From: Nitrosomonas nitrosa
GTDB taxonomy: Bacteria; Pseudomonadota; Gammaproteobacteria; Burkholderiales; Nitrosomonadaceae
Assembly (NCBI RefSeq): GCF_003051105.1
Contig: NZ_QAOO01000012.1
Location: 44,920-108,919 of the forward strand
Reading direction: 5' to 3'
Length of the DNA stretch: 64,000 nt
Shown: piece after piece, positions 18,288 to 28,215 of the stretch
How positions within the stretch are numbered: the stretch's first letter is position 1
How the letters are laid out: each line of letters opens with the position of its first letter
Translations under genes and position numbers: made by a program
The notes under the pieces: generated by a model
Databases searched by the model: none
Seen by the model: only the letters and a program-made list of their open reading frames with translations
What the model was told of the DNA's origin: nothing

Positions 18288-19780
18288 TTTGGCAAAGCTC
18301 GCTACCCCTGCTGGTTCTATGCAGTTCGCTACTGCCTGGCCTGATCATTTTTGCATTGCCCGAATCGAGTGTGCGTATTCGTACAACGCTGAATTTATTT
18401 GGCGCTGTGACCAAGCTGGCGCTGGTGGCTTGGATGGTTTGGGATGTTTATCAGGGACATCAATTTGAAACACGGCTGCAATTTCTTCCCAACCTTGACT
18501 TCACCCTGCAGATGGGACCATTGTCCGTGCTTTTTGTTACGCTGTCCGCGCTGCTATGGCTGGTAACAACGATTTATGCTATCGGTTATTTGGAGGGTTC
18601 TCCACATCGTAGCCGTTTTTTCGGGTTTTTTAGTCTGTGTGTGACCGCGACCGCTGGGGTGGCAATGGCGGGTAATTTACTCACATTTCTGCTTTTTTAC
18701 GAAATGCTGACGCTCGTGACCTATCCCCTTGTGGTTCATCGTGGAACAGAGGCGGCCCGCCAGGCTGGACATACCTATCTCCGTTACACGCTGCCCGGCG
18801 GTGTCCTGTTATTGATCGGCACGGTCTGGCTATACACCGTGACGGGCACCTTGGAGTTTACTTCGCGTGGATTTTTGCAGACTGTAGATGAATCGCAGCA
18901 TCCAGCGCTGATCGCAATCTTTTTTCTTCTTGTCATGGGATTTGGGGTAAAAGCCGCTTTGATTCCCCTGCATGGCTGGCTTCCGCAAGCGATGGTTGCA
19001 CCTGCACCCGTAAGTGCGCTATTGCACGCGGTTGCGGTCGTGAAGGCTGGTGCATTTGGAGTAATTCGGATCGTTTACGACGTCTATGGCGCGGAGTTTG
19101 CATCACAGCTGGGGGTGACGCAACCGCTTGCGATTCTGGCGGCCATCACTATTCTCTATGGATCGCTGCGCGCTTTGTTCCAGGATGATCTCAAGCGCAG
19201 ACTGGCATACTCCACGATCAGTCAGGTTTCCTATATTACGTTAGGCGTGGCCATCGTTGGGCCAATTGCGACGATCGGTGGCTTGGTTCATCTGGTACAT
19301 CAGGGATTAATGAAGATTACGTTATTTTTCTGCGCAGGTAATTTGGCCGAAACCCTTGGCATCCATAAAATCAGTGAGATGCGAGGTGTGGGTAAACGTA
19401 TGCCCCTTACTATGGCTGCTTTTACCGTAGGCGCGCTGGGCATGATCGGTATACCGCCTATTGCCGGTTTCATCAGTAAATGGTATCTGGGGTTAGGCGC
19501 ACTCGAGGTAGGGCAGAGTTGGGTCGTTCTCGTGCTGATCGCCAGCACATTGCTCAATGCTGCTTATTTTCTGCCTGTGCTTTATATCGTTTGGTTTTGT
19601 GAGCCGGATCACCCATGGTGTGAGAATCGACACTTCGATAACAGCGAAACAAATTGGACGCTGTTGTTGCCGGCGCTCGCTACCGCTGGAATGGCCGTGG
19701 CTGCGGGTTTGTTGGCATCACTTCCTTATACGCCGTTGGAATGGGTTCGCTTCATTACCCATAATCAGTTTTATCAATGA
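18284..19780 (+). CDS. Proton-conducting antiporter subunit D, copy 2
   Basis: A 498-residue polytopic paralogue of the preceding gene. The TM5 glutamate is in FLLFYEMLTLVTYPLVVH, the TM7 lysine in GFGVKAALIPLHGWLPQAM, the next lysine in AVAVVKAGAFGVIRI and the TM12-type HQGLMKITLF. It overlaps both neighbours by four bases. It resembles HyfB/MbhH-like antiporter subunits more than canonical MrpD. A working ion channel module is expected. Confidence 0.9.
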   Translation: MIWQSSLPLLVLCSSLLPGLIIFALPESSVRIRTTLNLFGAVTKLALVAWMVWDVYQGHQFETRLQFLPNLDFTLQMGPLSVLFVTLSALLWLVTTIYAIGYLEGSPHRSRFFGFFSLCVTATAGVAMAGNLLTFLLFYEMLTLVTYPLVVHRGTEAARQAGHTYLRYTLPGGVLLLIGTVWLYTVTGTLEFTSRGFLQTVDESQHPALIAIFFLLVMGFGVKAALIPLHGWLPQAMVAPAPVSALLHAVAVVKAGAFGVIRIVYDVYGAEFASQLGVTQPLAILAAITILYGSLRALFQDDLKRRLAYSTISQVSYITLGVAIVGPIATIGGLVHLVHQGLMKITLFFCAGNLAETLGIHKISEMRGVGKRMPLTMAAFTVGALGMIGIPPIAGFISKWYLGLGALEVGQSWVVLVLIASTLLNAAYFLPVLYIVWFCEPDHPWCENRHFDNSETNWTLLLPALATAGMAVAAGLLASLPYTPLEWVRFITHNQFYQ

Positions 19781-21558
19781 TGAGTTTTACGATACTGTTC
19801 TGGCTTGTATTGACATTGACATGGCCATTAATGCTGGTAGGCATGACCACGTGCACGGCCACGCGGGCATGGGGTTGTCGGTTGTCACCTTGGGCCGCCG
19901 TACCAGCGGTGATACTGGCCGTTTTTATTGGGCCAAGTGAGACCTTTTATTTTTCTTGGCTTTTGCTTGGAACCGAGCTCGGCCTGGATGATACCGGCCA
20001 CATTTTTCTCCTATTGACCGCATTGCTCTGGTGGTTAGCGGCCGTGTATGCAAAAGGCTATCTACCTTTGATTGAACAAGCGCGCTTCTTTTCTTTTTTT
20101 AATGTGGCGATGCTCGGAAATGTCGGCTTGATATTGGCTCAGGATATGCTGAGCTTTTATCTGTTTTTCACCTTGATGAGTTTTGCTTCCTACGGTCTTG
20201 TCGTTCATGAGCGGCATGCCGCTGCCAGTTACGCAGGTAAAATCTATATTATTCTTGTTATCGTAGGTGAAGTTGCTTTGTTTGCCGCATTGGCATGGGC
20301 CGCTGTCATCGCTGAAACGCTATCTTTTGAGTTCGCCCGTCCGGTGATCGCACAATCCAGTCTGCTCGATTGGGTGATTTCGCTCGCGTTGATTGGCTTT
20401 GGCATCAAAGCAGGTGTTATCATTTTGCATGTATGGCTGCCACTCGCACATCCGGTCGCACCGACACCCGCGAGTGCGGTCTTGTCGGGCAGCATGATCA
20501 AAGCAGGCTTGCTTGGTTGGTTGAAACTGCTGCCGCTTGGCGAAGCTTTGATGCATTCCTGGGGAGGGCTGTTCATCACGCTAGGCTTGATTGCGGCTTT
20601 TTATGCAGTCGCTGTAGGGCTTATGCAGCACGACGCGAAGACATTATTGGCCTACTCCAGTATCAGTCAGATGGGTGTGCTGACTGCGGCGGTAGGATTG
20701 GGGTTGATGGTGCCTGCGGCATGGCCGGGTATTTTGGCTACCATACTCGTGTACACGCTACACCATGGTCTGGCCAAAGGCTCGCTTTTCTTGGGTGTCG
20801 GGGTATTGGGGAAGTGCAGCGGTCATTGGCGGCGGCTGGCCTGGGTTGGATTGTGGCTTCCTGCTTTGGCGCTTGCGGGCGCACCTTTTACCAGCGGCAT
20901 GGTGGCGAAAACCTTGTTGAAAATGCAAACTCTGCATGCCCCTGATATCTGGAGTGCAGTTTTTCAGACATTGCTTCCCTGTAGCGCGATTGCTACTGCG
21001 CTTCTTCTTGGCAAATTTCTATTCATGCTATCTCAACCGGTTTCTACCAGAAAAACAGAACCGCTCAGTGTGCCCACGCTGATGGTGCCCTGGGTGGTTT
21101 TGCTCATGCTGGTCGCTTCACTGCCCTGGTGGCCATTAGCAAGCGAAACTGATCTTTGGTCAGGTGATATTTTGCTCGATAGTTTGTGGCCAGTGATGCT
21201 GGCTGGCTTGATCATGCTGGTTTCGGTAACCCGCAATCAGTGGTTACCGCGGCGATTCGCCATTAATTCACCTACATTCGGTGGGCAGATTTTCAGTCTA
21301 AGGATACCGCCGGGAGATATATTGGCACCCATTGAATGGATCATTCATTACATTCTCAATGGCGCCCGCCGCTTGTGTTGTGATGAGCTACCCCACCGGT
21401 ACCAATCTTTGCAGTCCTTTTTGCAGCGGATTCGTACGACAATCGAATGGCAGCACCTGATCGAGCGTTTGGAATGGCAGCTATGCAGATGGCCGACCGC
21501 ACTCATGGGGTTCCTGGTGCTTGGCCTGATTCTTGGGTGGGGAAAAATGAGTTTTTGA
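19777..21558 (+). CDS. NuoL/MrpA-like antiporter subunit, third paralogue with altered TM5
   Basis: A 593-residue polytopic protein of the proton-conducting transporter family with an extended C-terminus (about residues 480-593) ending in another membrane helix. The TM7 lysine is kept (GFGIKAGVIILHVWLPLAHP) as is SMIKAGLLGWLK, but the otherwise conserved TM5 glutamate position reads threonine (FYLFFTLMSFASYGLVVH, Thr132). The distal amphipathic helix region is reminiscent of the lateral arm of NuoL, a loose comparison. Last gene of the operon, followed by a terminator-like hairpin. Confidence 0.88.
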   Translation: MMSFTILFWLVLTLTWPLMLVGMTTCTATRAWGCRLSPWAAVPAVILAVFIGPSETFYFSWLLLGTELGLDDTGHIFLLLTALLWWLAAVYAKGYLPLIEQARFFSFFNVAMLGNVGLILAQDMLSFYLFFTLMSFASYGLVVHERHAAASYAGKIYIILVIVGEVALFAALAWAAVIAETLSFEFARPVIAQSSLLDWVISLALIGFGIKAGVIILHVWLPLAHPVAPTPASAVLSGSMIKAGLLGWLKLLPLGEALMHSWGGLFITLGLIAAFYAVAVGLMQHDAKTLLAYSSISQMGVLTAAVGLGLMVPAAWPGILATILVYTLHHGLAKGSLFLGVGVLGKCSGHWRRLAWVGLWLPALALAGAPFTSGMVAKTLLKMQTLHAPDIWSAVFQTLLPCSAIATALLLGKFLFMLSQPVSTRKTEPLSVPTLMVPWVVLLMLVASLPWWPLASETDLWSGDILLDSLWPVMLAGLIMLVSVTRNQWLPRRFAINSPTFGGQIFSLRIPPGDILAPIEWIIHYILNGARRLCCDELPHRYQSLQSFLQRIRTTIEWQHLIERLEWQLCRWPTALMGFLVLGLILGWGKMSF

Positions 21559-21580
21559 AAGGTCAGAGAAACGAAGTTTC

Positions 21581-21604
21581 ACTCCAATGGAGTTTTATTT
21601 TATT
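21581..21604 (+). terminator. Possible terminator after the antiporter operon
   Basis: ACTCC-AAT-GGAGT forms a short stem-loop followed by TTTATTTTATT, 23 bases after the last antiporter stop codon. The 5-bp stem is weak, but position and T-tract fit an intrinsic terminator. Confidence 0.45.
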
Positions 21605-21766
21605 GTGACGATCTATCGTTAATTTCTAGGTTTGAACAACAGCCTATTTTTATTGTCTTTAGCTGAATTTCACAAGGGAAAGTTGAAAATGACCGGTTAC
21701 CCCAGCCGCATAAATTACGAGTGACCCATTTTAGAATTAGCCATATTTATTTCATTAAAAAAATGC

Positions 21767-21794
21767 TTGATTCCCTGAAAATGCAGCCTATAAT
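21767..21794 (+). promoter_or_regulatory. Promoter of the ornithine decarboxylase transcript
   Basis: TTGATT (21767-21772), 16 bases, then a perfect TATAAT (21789-21794). Transcription would start near 21801, about 50 bases before the leader frame at 21850 and about 135 bases before the decarboxylase start. Confidence 0.6.
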
Positions 21795-21849
21795 TCGTAC
21801 CCTTTAACAACATTACAGCATGATTAATATTAAGCGTAAGGAGGTCATC

Positions 21850-21915
21850 ATGAAAAGCAAAGCGAATTCTTTTGTGCATGTTGATTTGGTTCATGTCCAC
21901 ATCCCTGAAACGTAG
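21850..21915 (+). CDS. Candidate 21-residue leader peptide of ornithine decarboxylase
   Basis: ATG at 21850 is preceded by TAAGGAGGTCATC, one of the best ribosome sites in the window. It encodes 21 residues (MKSKANSFVHVDLVHVH and four more) and ends with TAG at 21913-21915, 19 bases before the decarboxylase start, which has its own AAAGGAG. Enterobacterial speF is controlled by the translated leader SpeFL, which senses ornithine in the ribosome and also holds an NSF-aromatic/His stretch; the similarity here is slight and may be coincidence. A regulatory leader is inferred from position, start strength and size. Confidence 0.5.
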   Translation: MKSKANSFVHVDLVHVHIPET

Positions 21916-21934
21916 CGACCTTTGAAAGGAGTTA

Positions 21935-23113
21935 ATGATGAAAGTGCGTTCCGCCACTGTACAAAAGAGAATTGAAAGCGAAGTTATCTTTGACACTCAT
22001 CCAGAGATCAGCTTAGATCTCTCCCGTGTTGAAGAAGCCCTCAAGAAAGGATACAGCCGTCCTTTTTTGCTAGTCGACAGTAATATTATCCGCAATAAAA
22101 TCCGTCGGTTCAAAGCGGCCATGCCGCGCGTCCACCCGCATTATGCCGCCAAGGCCAATCCTGATCCACGAGTTTTGAGAACATTGATCGAAGAAGGTGC
22201 TGGATTTGAAATTGCGTCGATCGCTGAACTTGATCTGTTGCTTAGCATGGGTGTTCCTGCAGCAGAAATTTATTATAGCAATCCGATGAAATCACGTGCT
22301 TATCTCGAATATGCCGCTGCAAAAGGTGTGGAATGGTATGTTCTGGATAGTATTGAAGAGCTTCATAAAATCGTCAGCATCAAGTCAGATGCAAAATTAT
22401 ATTTGCGTATCGATACACCCAATATTGGCAGCGATTGGCCATTGGCCGGTAAATTTGGTACGCATCTTGCTGATATCAAAGAGATTATCGATGAGGCAGC
22501 GCATATCGGCGCAGATCTGGCAGGTGTAACTTTTCATGTGGGATCACAATGCCGTAATCCACAAAACTGGCGAGTAGGCATCGAGCGTGCTAAAAATGTT
22601 TTCGCAGATATGAGGCAGGCTGGCTTGAGGCCTCGCTTGCTCAATATTGGTGGTGGCTATCCTGTACGCCATGTCAAACCCATTCCTTCTATCGAAGTGA
22701 TCGCTGAAGTTGTCAATGCGGCTATTGCTGATCTTCCTGCAGATATTCGTGTCATGGCAGAACCTGGCCGCTATCTAGTATCCGATTCAGCCTGTTTTGT
22801 TTGCAGGGTGGTAGGGACGGCTACTCGCAATGGGAAACGCTGGATGTATTGGGATGCGGGTATCTTTGGCGGAATTATTGAAGTGAGCGAAGGCCTGCGT
22901 TATGAGATCCTGACAAATCGTCAAGGTAACAAGATACCGTGGTCTATTGCAGGCCCAACTTGTGATTCTGTCGACGTGCTGATGCATGATGAGCCTTTGC
23001 CTGATGATATCCAGGAAGGCGATTTCATCTTTATTCCAAACGCAGGTGCTTATACTACTGCGTATGCTAGTAATTTCAATGGCTTTCCATTACCCGATGT
23101 GATTGTACTATAG
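21935..23113 (+). CDS. Ornithine (or lysine/ornithine) decarboxylase, group IV fold
   Basis: PLP-dependent alanine racemase-fold decarboxylase of 392 residues making putrescine from ornithine. PLP lysine is in HPHYAAKANPDPRVL (about residue 73), the glycine-rich phosphate loop in LNIGGGYPVRH, and EPGRY is present near 276-280. The catalytic CDSVD motif lies near 347-351 (GPTCDSVDVLMHDEPLP). Substrate choice between ornithine and lysine is not decided by what I can see. ATG at 21935 or 21938; a strong AAAGGAG precedes. Regulated perhaps by the upstream leader frame. Confidence 0.9.
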   Translation: MMKVRSATVQKRIESEVIFDTHPEISLDLSRVEEALKKGYSRPFLLVDSNIIRNKIRRFKAAMPRVHPHYAAKANPDPRVLRTLIEEGAGFEIASIAELDLLLSMGVPAAEIYYSNPMKSRAYLEYAAAKGVEWYVLDSIEELHKIVSIKSDAKLYLRIDTPNIGSDWPLAGKFGTHLADIKEIIDEAAHIGADLAGVTFHVGSQCRNPQNWRVGIERAKNVFADMRQAGLRPRLLNIGGGYPVRHVKPIPSIEVIAEVVNAAIADLPADIRVMAEPGRYLVSDSACFVCRVVGTATRNGKRWMYWDAGIFGGIIEVSEGLRYEILTNRQGNKIPWSIAGPTCDSVDVLMHDEPLPDDIQEGDFIFIPNAGAYTTAYASNFNGFPLPDVIVL

Positions 23114-23173
23114 GGTGTGTGCCTTTCACGAATGATTAATCAAGCATGGTGATGCTGTCGATCCCTACCAAAC

Positions 23174-23210
23174 TGGGCTTGTTGGAAATCTCGTTATTTT
23201 CAACAAGCTC
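23174..23210 (+). terminator. Stem-loop downstream of ornithine decarboxylase
   Basis: GGGCTTGTTGGAAAT and ATTTTCAACAAGCTC pair over about 15 bp with G-T wobbles around a short loop, 61 bases after the stop codon. No T-run follows directly, so it may be a processing or stability hairpin rather than an intrinsic terminator. Confidence 0.4.
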
Positions 23211-23337
23211 AGTATTTATCAGCGTAGAACCCTAAATCCGCTTAGGTAGGTATCGTCCGATGCCTGAGTACGCTAATCCATAGCGCACTGCTTCAGCCTG
23301 TTACAATGACAGGTCGCACCCTACACGTTTTAATCAC

Positions 23338-25929
23338 ATGGCTTTAGAAAATCATACTCCCATGATGCAGCAGTATTTGCGCATCAAAGCGCAACATACG
23401 GATAAACTTTTGTTCTATCGAATGGGGGATTTTTACGAGCTGTTCTTTGAAGACGCTGAAAAAGCGGCCAAGCTGCTCGATATCACCTTGACCCAGCGGG
23501 GGTCTTCCGCGGGAAAGCCCATCAAAATGGCAGGTGTTCCGTATCATGCTGCAGATCAATATCTGGCAAAATTAGTCAAGCTGGGTGAATCGGTCGCGAT
23601 CTGTGAACAGGTAGGCGATCCTGCAAAAAGCAAAGGGCCGGTAGAACGCAAAGTTATACGAATTATCACGCCAGGCACACTGACAGATGCCGCCTTACTG
23701 GATGACAAGCGCGATTGTATCGTACTGGCGATTTCACTACAAAAATCGGTATTAGGCTTGGCTTGGCTTAATCTGGCTGCAGGTCAGTTTCGTCTGCTGG
23801 AAACTTCCCCCGCTAATCTGATGAGCGAGTTGGAACGACTGAAGCCTGCTGAGATTCTTTTGCCTGAATCGCTCGAAAACCTGCCTGCTTCAACGGAATC
23901 GAGTATCTATAAGCGGTTGCCAGCATGGCAATTCGATTATGATAATGCTGTTCGTCATCTGACTCGATTGATGGGTACCCACGATCTTTCCGCTTTTGGC
24001 TGTAATGAAATGCATGCAGCCTTGCAGGCCGCTGGTGCGGTGCTCGAATATGTTCGTCTCACGCAAGCGACCGATATTGTGCATATCAAGTCGCTTCAAG
24101 TCGAACACAATGAGAACTATCTCCGTATGGATGCAGCTACACGGCGCAATCTGGAAATTTCAGAGACTCTGCGGGGAGAATCTTCACCGACATTGATGTC
24201 ATTGCTAGATACGTGTTCAACCAGCATGGGTAGTCGTTTGCTACGGCACTGGTTGCATCATCCCCTGCGAGATTACACGGCGCTTCGACATCGCCTCGAT
24301 AGTGTCGCTCAGTTGATTGAAGCGCCTGGTTCAGCAGCGCCTTATAAGGCGATCAAGGAGCAACTTAAGCATATCGCCGATATTGAGCGTATCAGTGCGC
24401 GTATTGCGCTTAAATCTGCGCGGCCGCGTGATCTTTCCAGCTTGCGTGATAGTTTGCTTTATTTTCCCGCCATTACACTCAAGGTGGTTGATCTTTCGAG
24501 TATGCACCTTACGAGACTGGCGGAAGCCATGCGGCCAGAGAATGAACTGGTGACAATGCTGCAGCGTGCGTTACTACCCGAGCCAGGAGTTTTGTTGCGT
24601 GAGGGAGGGGTTATCGCTGACGGATACGATGCCGAGTTGGATGAATTACGTGCACTGCAAAATAACTGCGGTGAATTTCTGTTGCAATTGGAAGCAAAGG
24701 AAAAAGCGCGCACCGGAATTCCTAATCTGAAAGTCGAATATAACCGTGTGCACGGTTTTTATATCGAAATCACGCATGTGCATAGCGATAAAATTCCACC
24801 GGATTATCGTAGACGGCAAACGCTCAAAAATGCCGAACGCTATGTGACGCCAGAATTGCAAGCTTTTGAAAATAAATCCTTGTCTGCCAGAGATCAAGCG
24901 CTTGCCAGGGAAAAACATTTATACGAAATGCTGCTTGACCACCTTCTTGGCTATATCGATCACTTACAGAGGATGGCGCAAAGTGTTGCAGAGTTAGACG
25001 TGCTCAGCACTTTTGCGGAGCGGGCCCAGTCACTTAACTATACTGCGCCGATTTTTACCGATGAGCCTGTTATAGCTATCCAAGCGGGTCGTCATCCGGT
25101 CGTGGAAAGCCAAGTCGATCATTATATTGCCAACGATGCGCAGCTCGGGTCGTGGGACGGCCGTGCTCGGCAAATGCTAATCATCACCGGCCCTAATATG
25201 GGCGGGAAGTCTACTTATATGCGGCAAGTTGCTTTGATTGTATTACTTGCGCATTGCGGGAGCTATGTGCCGGCCAGTAGCGTGCGTCTTGGTCCCATCG
25301 ATCAGATTTTTACCCGTATCGGTGCATCCGATGATTTGGCGGGGGGGCGTTCCACTTTCATGGTCGAAATGACAGAGATTGCCAATATTCTACGCCACGC
25401 CACCGCACAAAGCCTGGTGCTGGTCGATGAAATTGGACGAGGGACATCCACATTCGACGGCTTGGCGCTGGCGTTTGCGATAGCGCGCTATTTGCTCACT
25501 AAAATTCAAAGCTATACACTCTTTGCTACCCACTATTTCGAACTGACCCGACTGGCAGAAGAATTCGGGCAAGCAGTCAATGTCCATTTGGGTGCGGTCG
25601 AATACAAGCAACATATCGTATTCTTACACACGGTAAACGAGGGGCCCGCTAGTCAGAGCTATGGTTTACATGTCGCTGCATTGGCCGGTGTACCGAACCC
25701 GGTCATCAAAGCGGCTAAGAAGATTTTAGTCCAACTGGAACGAGATAGTGCCATGAAGAACCCTCAACCCGATTTATTCATGGAGCTGCCTAGGGTTACA
25801 TCCGATCCATTACCTGAGACAACGCACCCTATCTTTGCCTATCTAAGTCAGCTTGTGCCCGATGAACTTACGCCTAAGCAAGCGTTGGAACAGCTCTATA
25901 CGTTACGATCGATGCTGGATAAGGATTGA
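23338..25929 (+). CDS. mutS: DNA mismatch repair protein MutS
   Basis: MutS recognises mismatches and recruits MutL. Length is 863 residues, typical. The mismatch-binding N-terminus has [28 protein letters not shown] with the Phe-x-Glu wedge region just past it ([10 protein letters not shown]), and the C-terminal ATPase holds the Walker [10 protein letters not shown] near residues 617-625, then [12 protein letters not shown] and ATHYFELT. The start ATG has no clear ribosome site but matches the family's N-terminus. Stand-alone gene. Confidence 0.98.
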   Translation: MALENHTPMMQQYLRIKAQHTDKLLFYRMGDFYELFFEDAEKAAKLLDITLTQRGSSAGKPIKMAGVPYHAADQYLAKLVKLGESVAICEQVGDPAKSKGPVERKVIRIITPGTLTDAALLDDKRDCIVLAISLQKSVLGLAWLNLAAGQFRLLETSPANLMSELERLKPAEILLPESLENLPASTESSIYKRLPAWQFDYDNAVRHLTRLMGTHDLSAFGCNEMHAALQAAGAVLEYVRLTQATDIVHIKSLQVEHNENYLRMDAATRRNLEISETLRGESSPTLMSLLDTCSTSMGSRLLRHWLHHPLRDYTALRHRLDSVAQLIEAPGSAAPYKAIKEQLKHIADIERISARIALKSARPRDLSSLRDSLLYFPAITLKVVDLSSMHLTRLAEAMRPENELVTMLQRALLPEPGVLLREGGVIADGYDAELDELRALQNNCGEFLLQLEAKEKARTGIPNLKVEYNRVHGFYIEITHVHSDKIPPDYRRRQTLKNAERYVTPELQAFENKSLSARDQALAREKHLYEMLLDHLLGYIDHLQRMAQSVAELDVLSTFAERAQSLNYTAPIFTDEPVIAIQAGRHPVVESQVDHYIANDAQLGSWDGRARQMLIITGPNMGGKSTYMRQVALIVLLAHCGSYVPASSVRLGPIDQIFTRIGASDDLAGGRSTFMVEMTEIANILRHATAQSLVLVDEIGRGTSTFDGLALAFAIARYLLTKIQSYTLFATHYFELTRLAEEFGQAVNVHLGAVEYKQHIVFLHTVNEGPASQSYGLHVAALAGVPNPVIKAAKKILVQLERDSAMKNPQPDLFMELPRVTSDPLPETTHPIFAYLSQLVPDELTPKQALEQLYTLRSMLDKD

Positions 25930-26088
25930 TCTCCTGCTGAACGTTGTCAAAAAATCATCGTGAATACTCCTAGCGCAAGGCAGAACACGCGTAGGAACAA
26001 AATATATCGAATAAGCAAGCGTGGAATGAGCATCACCCAACCCAATGATTGGGGTATGTTTTCATATTTGTAATTTTTTTAAAACGTT

Positions 26089-26571
26089 TCAGTGATCGTG
26101 ACCATGTGGTCCGTGGACATGACCGTGCGATACTTCATCAGCTGTAGCCGCTCGGACTGCCATGACAGTACATTCGAATTGTAAGGCCATACCCGCCAGC
26201 GGATGGTTGCCATCGACGACTACAATGTCATCGGTTACATCGGTTACCGTATAAATCATTATATCCTCGGAATTTTCCTCTCCACCCTCAAACTGCATGC
26301 CTATTTCCACATTTTCGGGAAATGCGTTGCGGGGTTCGATACGCAGTAATTCACTATCGTATTCCCCAAAGGTTTCTTCTGGCTCCATCGCTATGGACAA
26401 GGCGTATCCTGCTTCTTTGCCTTGTAGTGCAGCTTCTACTGCGGGAAACATTCCACCATAGCCGCCATGTAGGTAGCTGACCGGTGAAGTCGATTCATCG
26501 ACAATTTCACCCTGCAAGTTGGACAATTTATAATATTGGAGTGATACCACAGTATCTTTTTCTATACGCAT
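26089..26571 (-). CDS. SlyD-like FKBP peptidyl-prolyl isomerase
   Basis: A 160-residue cytoplasmic FKBP-type prolyl isomerase of the SlyD group. The FKBP half-domains flank an insert-in-flap (about residues 70-120), with DGNHPLAGMALQFECTV as the SlyD signature and a His-rich tail VSHGHVHGPHGHDH. SlyD proteins bind nickel with such tails; in a urease-bearing organism a role in nickel handling is possible but not shown. Convergent with mutS. Confidence 0.92.
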   Translation of the reverse strand: MRIEKDTVVSLQYYKLSNLQGEIVDESTSPVSYLHGGYGGMFPAVEAALQGKEAGYALSIAMEPEETFGEYDSELLRIEPRNAFPENVEIGMQFEGGEENSEDIMIYTVTDVTDDIVVVDGNHPLAGMALQFECTVMAVRAATADEVSHGHVHGPHGHDH

Positions 26572-26646
26572 ATGTTTATGCCTTTTATTGAATTACATTG
26601 AAAACGAAGTATACGGCTGTTTGTATACTTCCACGATCAGGTCAGA

Positions 26647-27102
26647 TTAAACTGACCGGCCAAGCAGCGCAACGGTGATGGTTGCGATGCCCAGTATAAG
26701 ATTAAACCCGATCAACCAGCGAATTCTCCCTAGCGCGTCACCGGCACTTGGCCATTCTTCCTTTGCGATATGGTTTCTAAGTTTGCTGAATACTGAGAAA
26801 ACAACATAAAAGAAAATCAGCGTCATCAGTAGGCCTATCGCAAGCATGAGGTGAATGGACAAACCGACATTGGCAAATCCCCCCATTTGCATGATCATAT
26901 AAAACCCACTTGCCAGGATAAGGCCCACTGCTAGAAATACCCAAGGGAAGAAACGGCTAAATACTTCCTGCCACAGTTTCAATCTCAGCGCAGGCTCGAG
27001 CAATTGCACCGCGACTGGACGTAAAATCATGTAGGCAAAAAACATCCCGCCTATCCAAACGACTACACCGAGCAAATGGAGCAATAAAGGTATTTTCATC
27101 AT
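26647..27102 (-). CDS. CopD-domain integral membrane protein
   Basis: A 151-residue protein with four membrane helices and the start MKIPLLLHLLGVVVWIGGMFFAYMILRP, matching CopD/DUF4149-type proteins in which a His near residue 9 and the WIGG motif recur. Function in copper handling is a family label only. A similar protein is encoded at 58962-59441. It follows rnhB upstream on the same strand. Confidence 0.75.
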   Translation of the reverse strand: MMKIPLLLHLLGVVVWIGGMFFAYMILRPVAVQLLEPALRLKLWQEVFSRFFPWVFLAVGLILASGFYMIMQMGGFANVGLSIHLMLAIGLLMTLIFFYVVFSVFSKLRNHIAKEEWPSAGDALGRIRWLIGFNLILGIATITVALLGRSV

Positions 27103-27137
27103 ATTTGTTACTCAGAAAATGGAAATCAGAAATTAGT

Positions 27138-27713
27138 TCATTTCGTGGCTAAAGCACTGATGGGCGCGAAGCTACGCCGATGAATTTCAGTAATACCGTA
27201 TTGTCGTAGGGCTTGCATATGGGCTTTCGTCGGATACCCTTTATGGCGGTCTAGGCCATACGCCGGGTAGCACTGGTGTAATCGCAACATCTCTGCATCA
27301 CGCGCGGTCTTTGCCAATATCGAGGCTGCCGAAATTTCTGGAACCAGACTATCACCTTTAACAATGGTTTTGACGGGGTAATGTAATTGGGGCGATTGAT
27401 TACCATCGACCAGAACGAGCGAAGGTGCTAGCGGCAATTTTTCGACCGCCCGTTTCATGGCGAGTAAGCTTGCTTGCAGGATATTCATTTGATCTATTTC
27501 GGCGACAGAGGCAAACGCAATAGACCAAGCTTTGGCGTGACGAGTGATGCATTCTGCCAGTAAGGTACGTTTGCGTTCGTTTAGCTTTTTGGAATCGGCC
27601 AATCCTGTAATTGAGCAATTTGAACCCAGAATGACACAAGCTGCAAAAACAGGACCGGCAAGGGGTCCTCTCCCTGCTTCGTCCACGCCACAAATCCAAG
27701 TGGTTTCAGTCAT
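27138..27713 (-). CDS. rnhB: Ribonuclease HII
   Basis: Removes ribonucleotides from RNA-DNA hybrids. [16 protein letters not shown] gives the two N-terminal acidic metal ligands, [10 protein letters not shown] follows, then LVDGNQ and a C-terminal Asp region. ATG at 27713 is preferred because the family begins a few residues before the DEAGRG motif; the frame is open up to 27737. The gene lies 58 bases after fabZ on the same strand. In many betaproteobacteria lpxA and lpxB lie between the two, but not here. Confidence 0.93.
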   Translation of the reverse strand: MTETTWICGVDEAGRGPLAGPVFAACVILGSNCSITGLADSKKLNERKRTLLAECITRHAKAWSIAFASVAEIDQMNILQASLLAMKRAVEKLPLAPSLVLVDGNQSPQLHYPVKTIVKGDSLVPEISAASILAKTARDAEMLRLHQCYPAYGLDRHKGYPTKAHMQALRQYGITEIHRRSFAPISALATK

Positions 27714-27771
27714 GGGCTCAATACACCATGAATACATAAAAATGATAAATTTTGCCGCGTACCTGTTGCTA

Positions 27772-28215
27772 TCAGATATTTCTAGCAGTACACATGAGCT
27801 CAGCTTCGGTTACGAGTTGGTCATCCACTTCGGCCCGTGCTGCGTATTTCCAGACGCCTTTTATTTGCCGGGTGATGTTTACTTTCAATACGAGTTGGTC
27901 ACCTGCCGCAACTGGTTTCTTGAAGCGAACGCCGTCGATCCCAACAAAATAATAAACTTGTGCATCATTTTTTGCTGCATTTTCTGTTTTGAGTGTGAGC
28001 AAAGCGGCCGCTTGCGCCAAAGCTTCGATGATCAGGACACCCGGCATGACGGGATAATGGGGGAAATGCCCCACAAAATAGGGTTCATTGATCGATACGT
28101 TTTTGATGGCCACGATTTGTTTGCCGGGCTCATAAGAGACGACCCGATCAACCAGAATGAATGGATAGCGGTGCGGTAAATATTTTAAAATTTCATAAAT
28201 GTCCATGGCGTTCAC
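27772..28215 (-). CDS. fabZ: 3-hydroxyacyl-ACP dehydratase FabZ
   Basis: Hot-dog fold dehydratase of type II fatty acid synthesis, 147 residues. The catalytic His is in [20 protein letters not shown] with the Glu in the following helix; the N-terminus [20 protein letters not shown] is typical. It lies downstream of ompH by 106 bases. lpxD, usually between skp/ompH and fabZ, is absent. Confidence 0.96.
   Translation of the reverse strand: MNAMDIYEILKYLPHRYPFILVDRVVSYEPGKQIVAIKNVSINEPYFVGHFPHYPVMPGVLIIEALAQAAALLTLKTENAAKNDAQVYYFVGIDGVRFKKPVAAGDQLVLKVNITRQIKGVWKYAARAEVDDQLVTEAELMCTARNI

Noticed and set aside
27544..28179. 211-codon frame across rnhB and fabZ on the plus strand
   Set aside because: Both genes on the minus strand are well supported, and the frame spans their intergenic gap without start signals.
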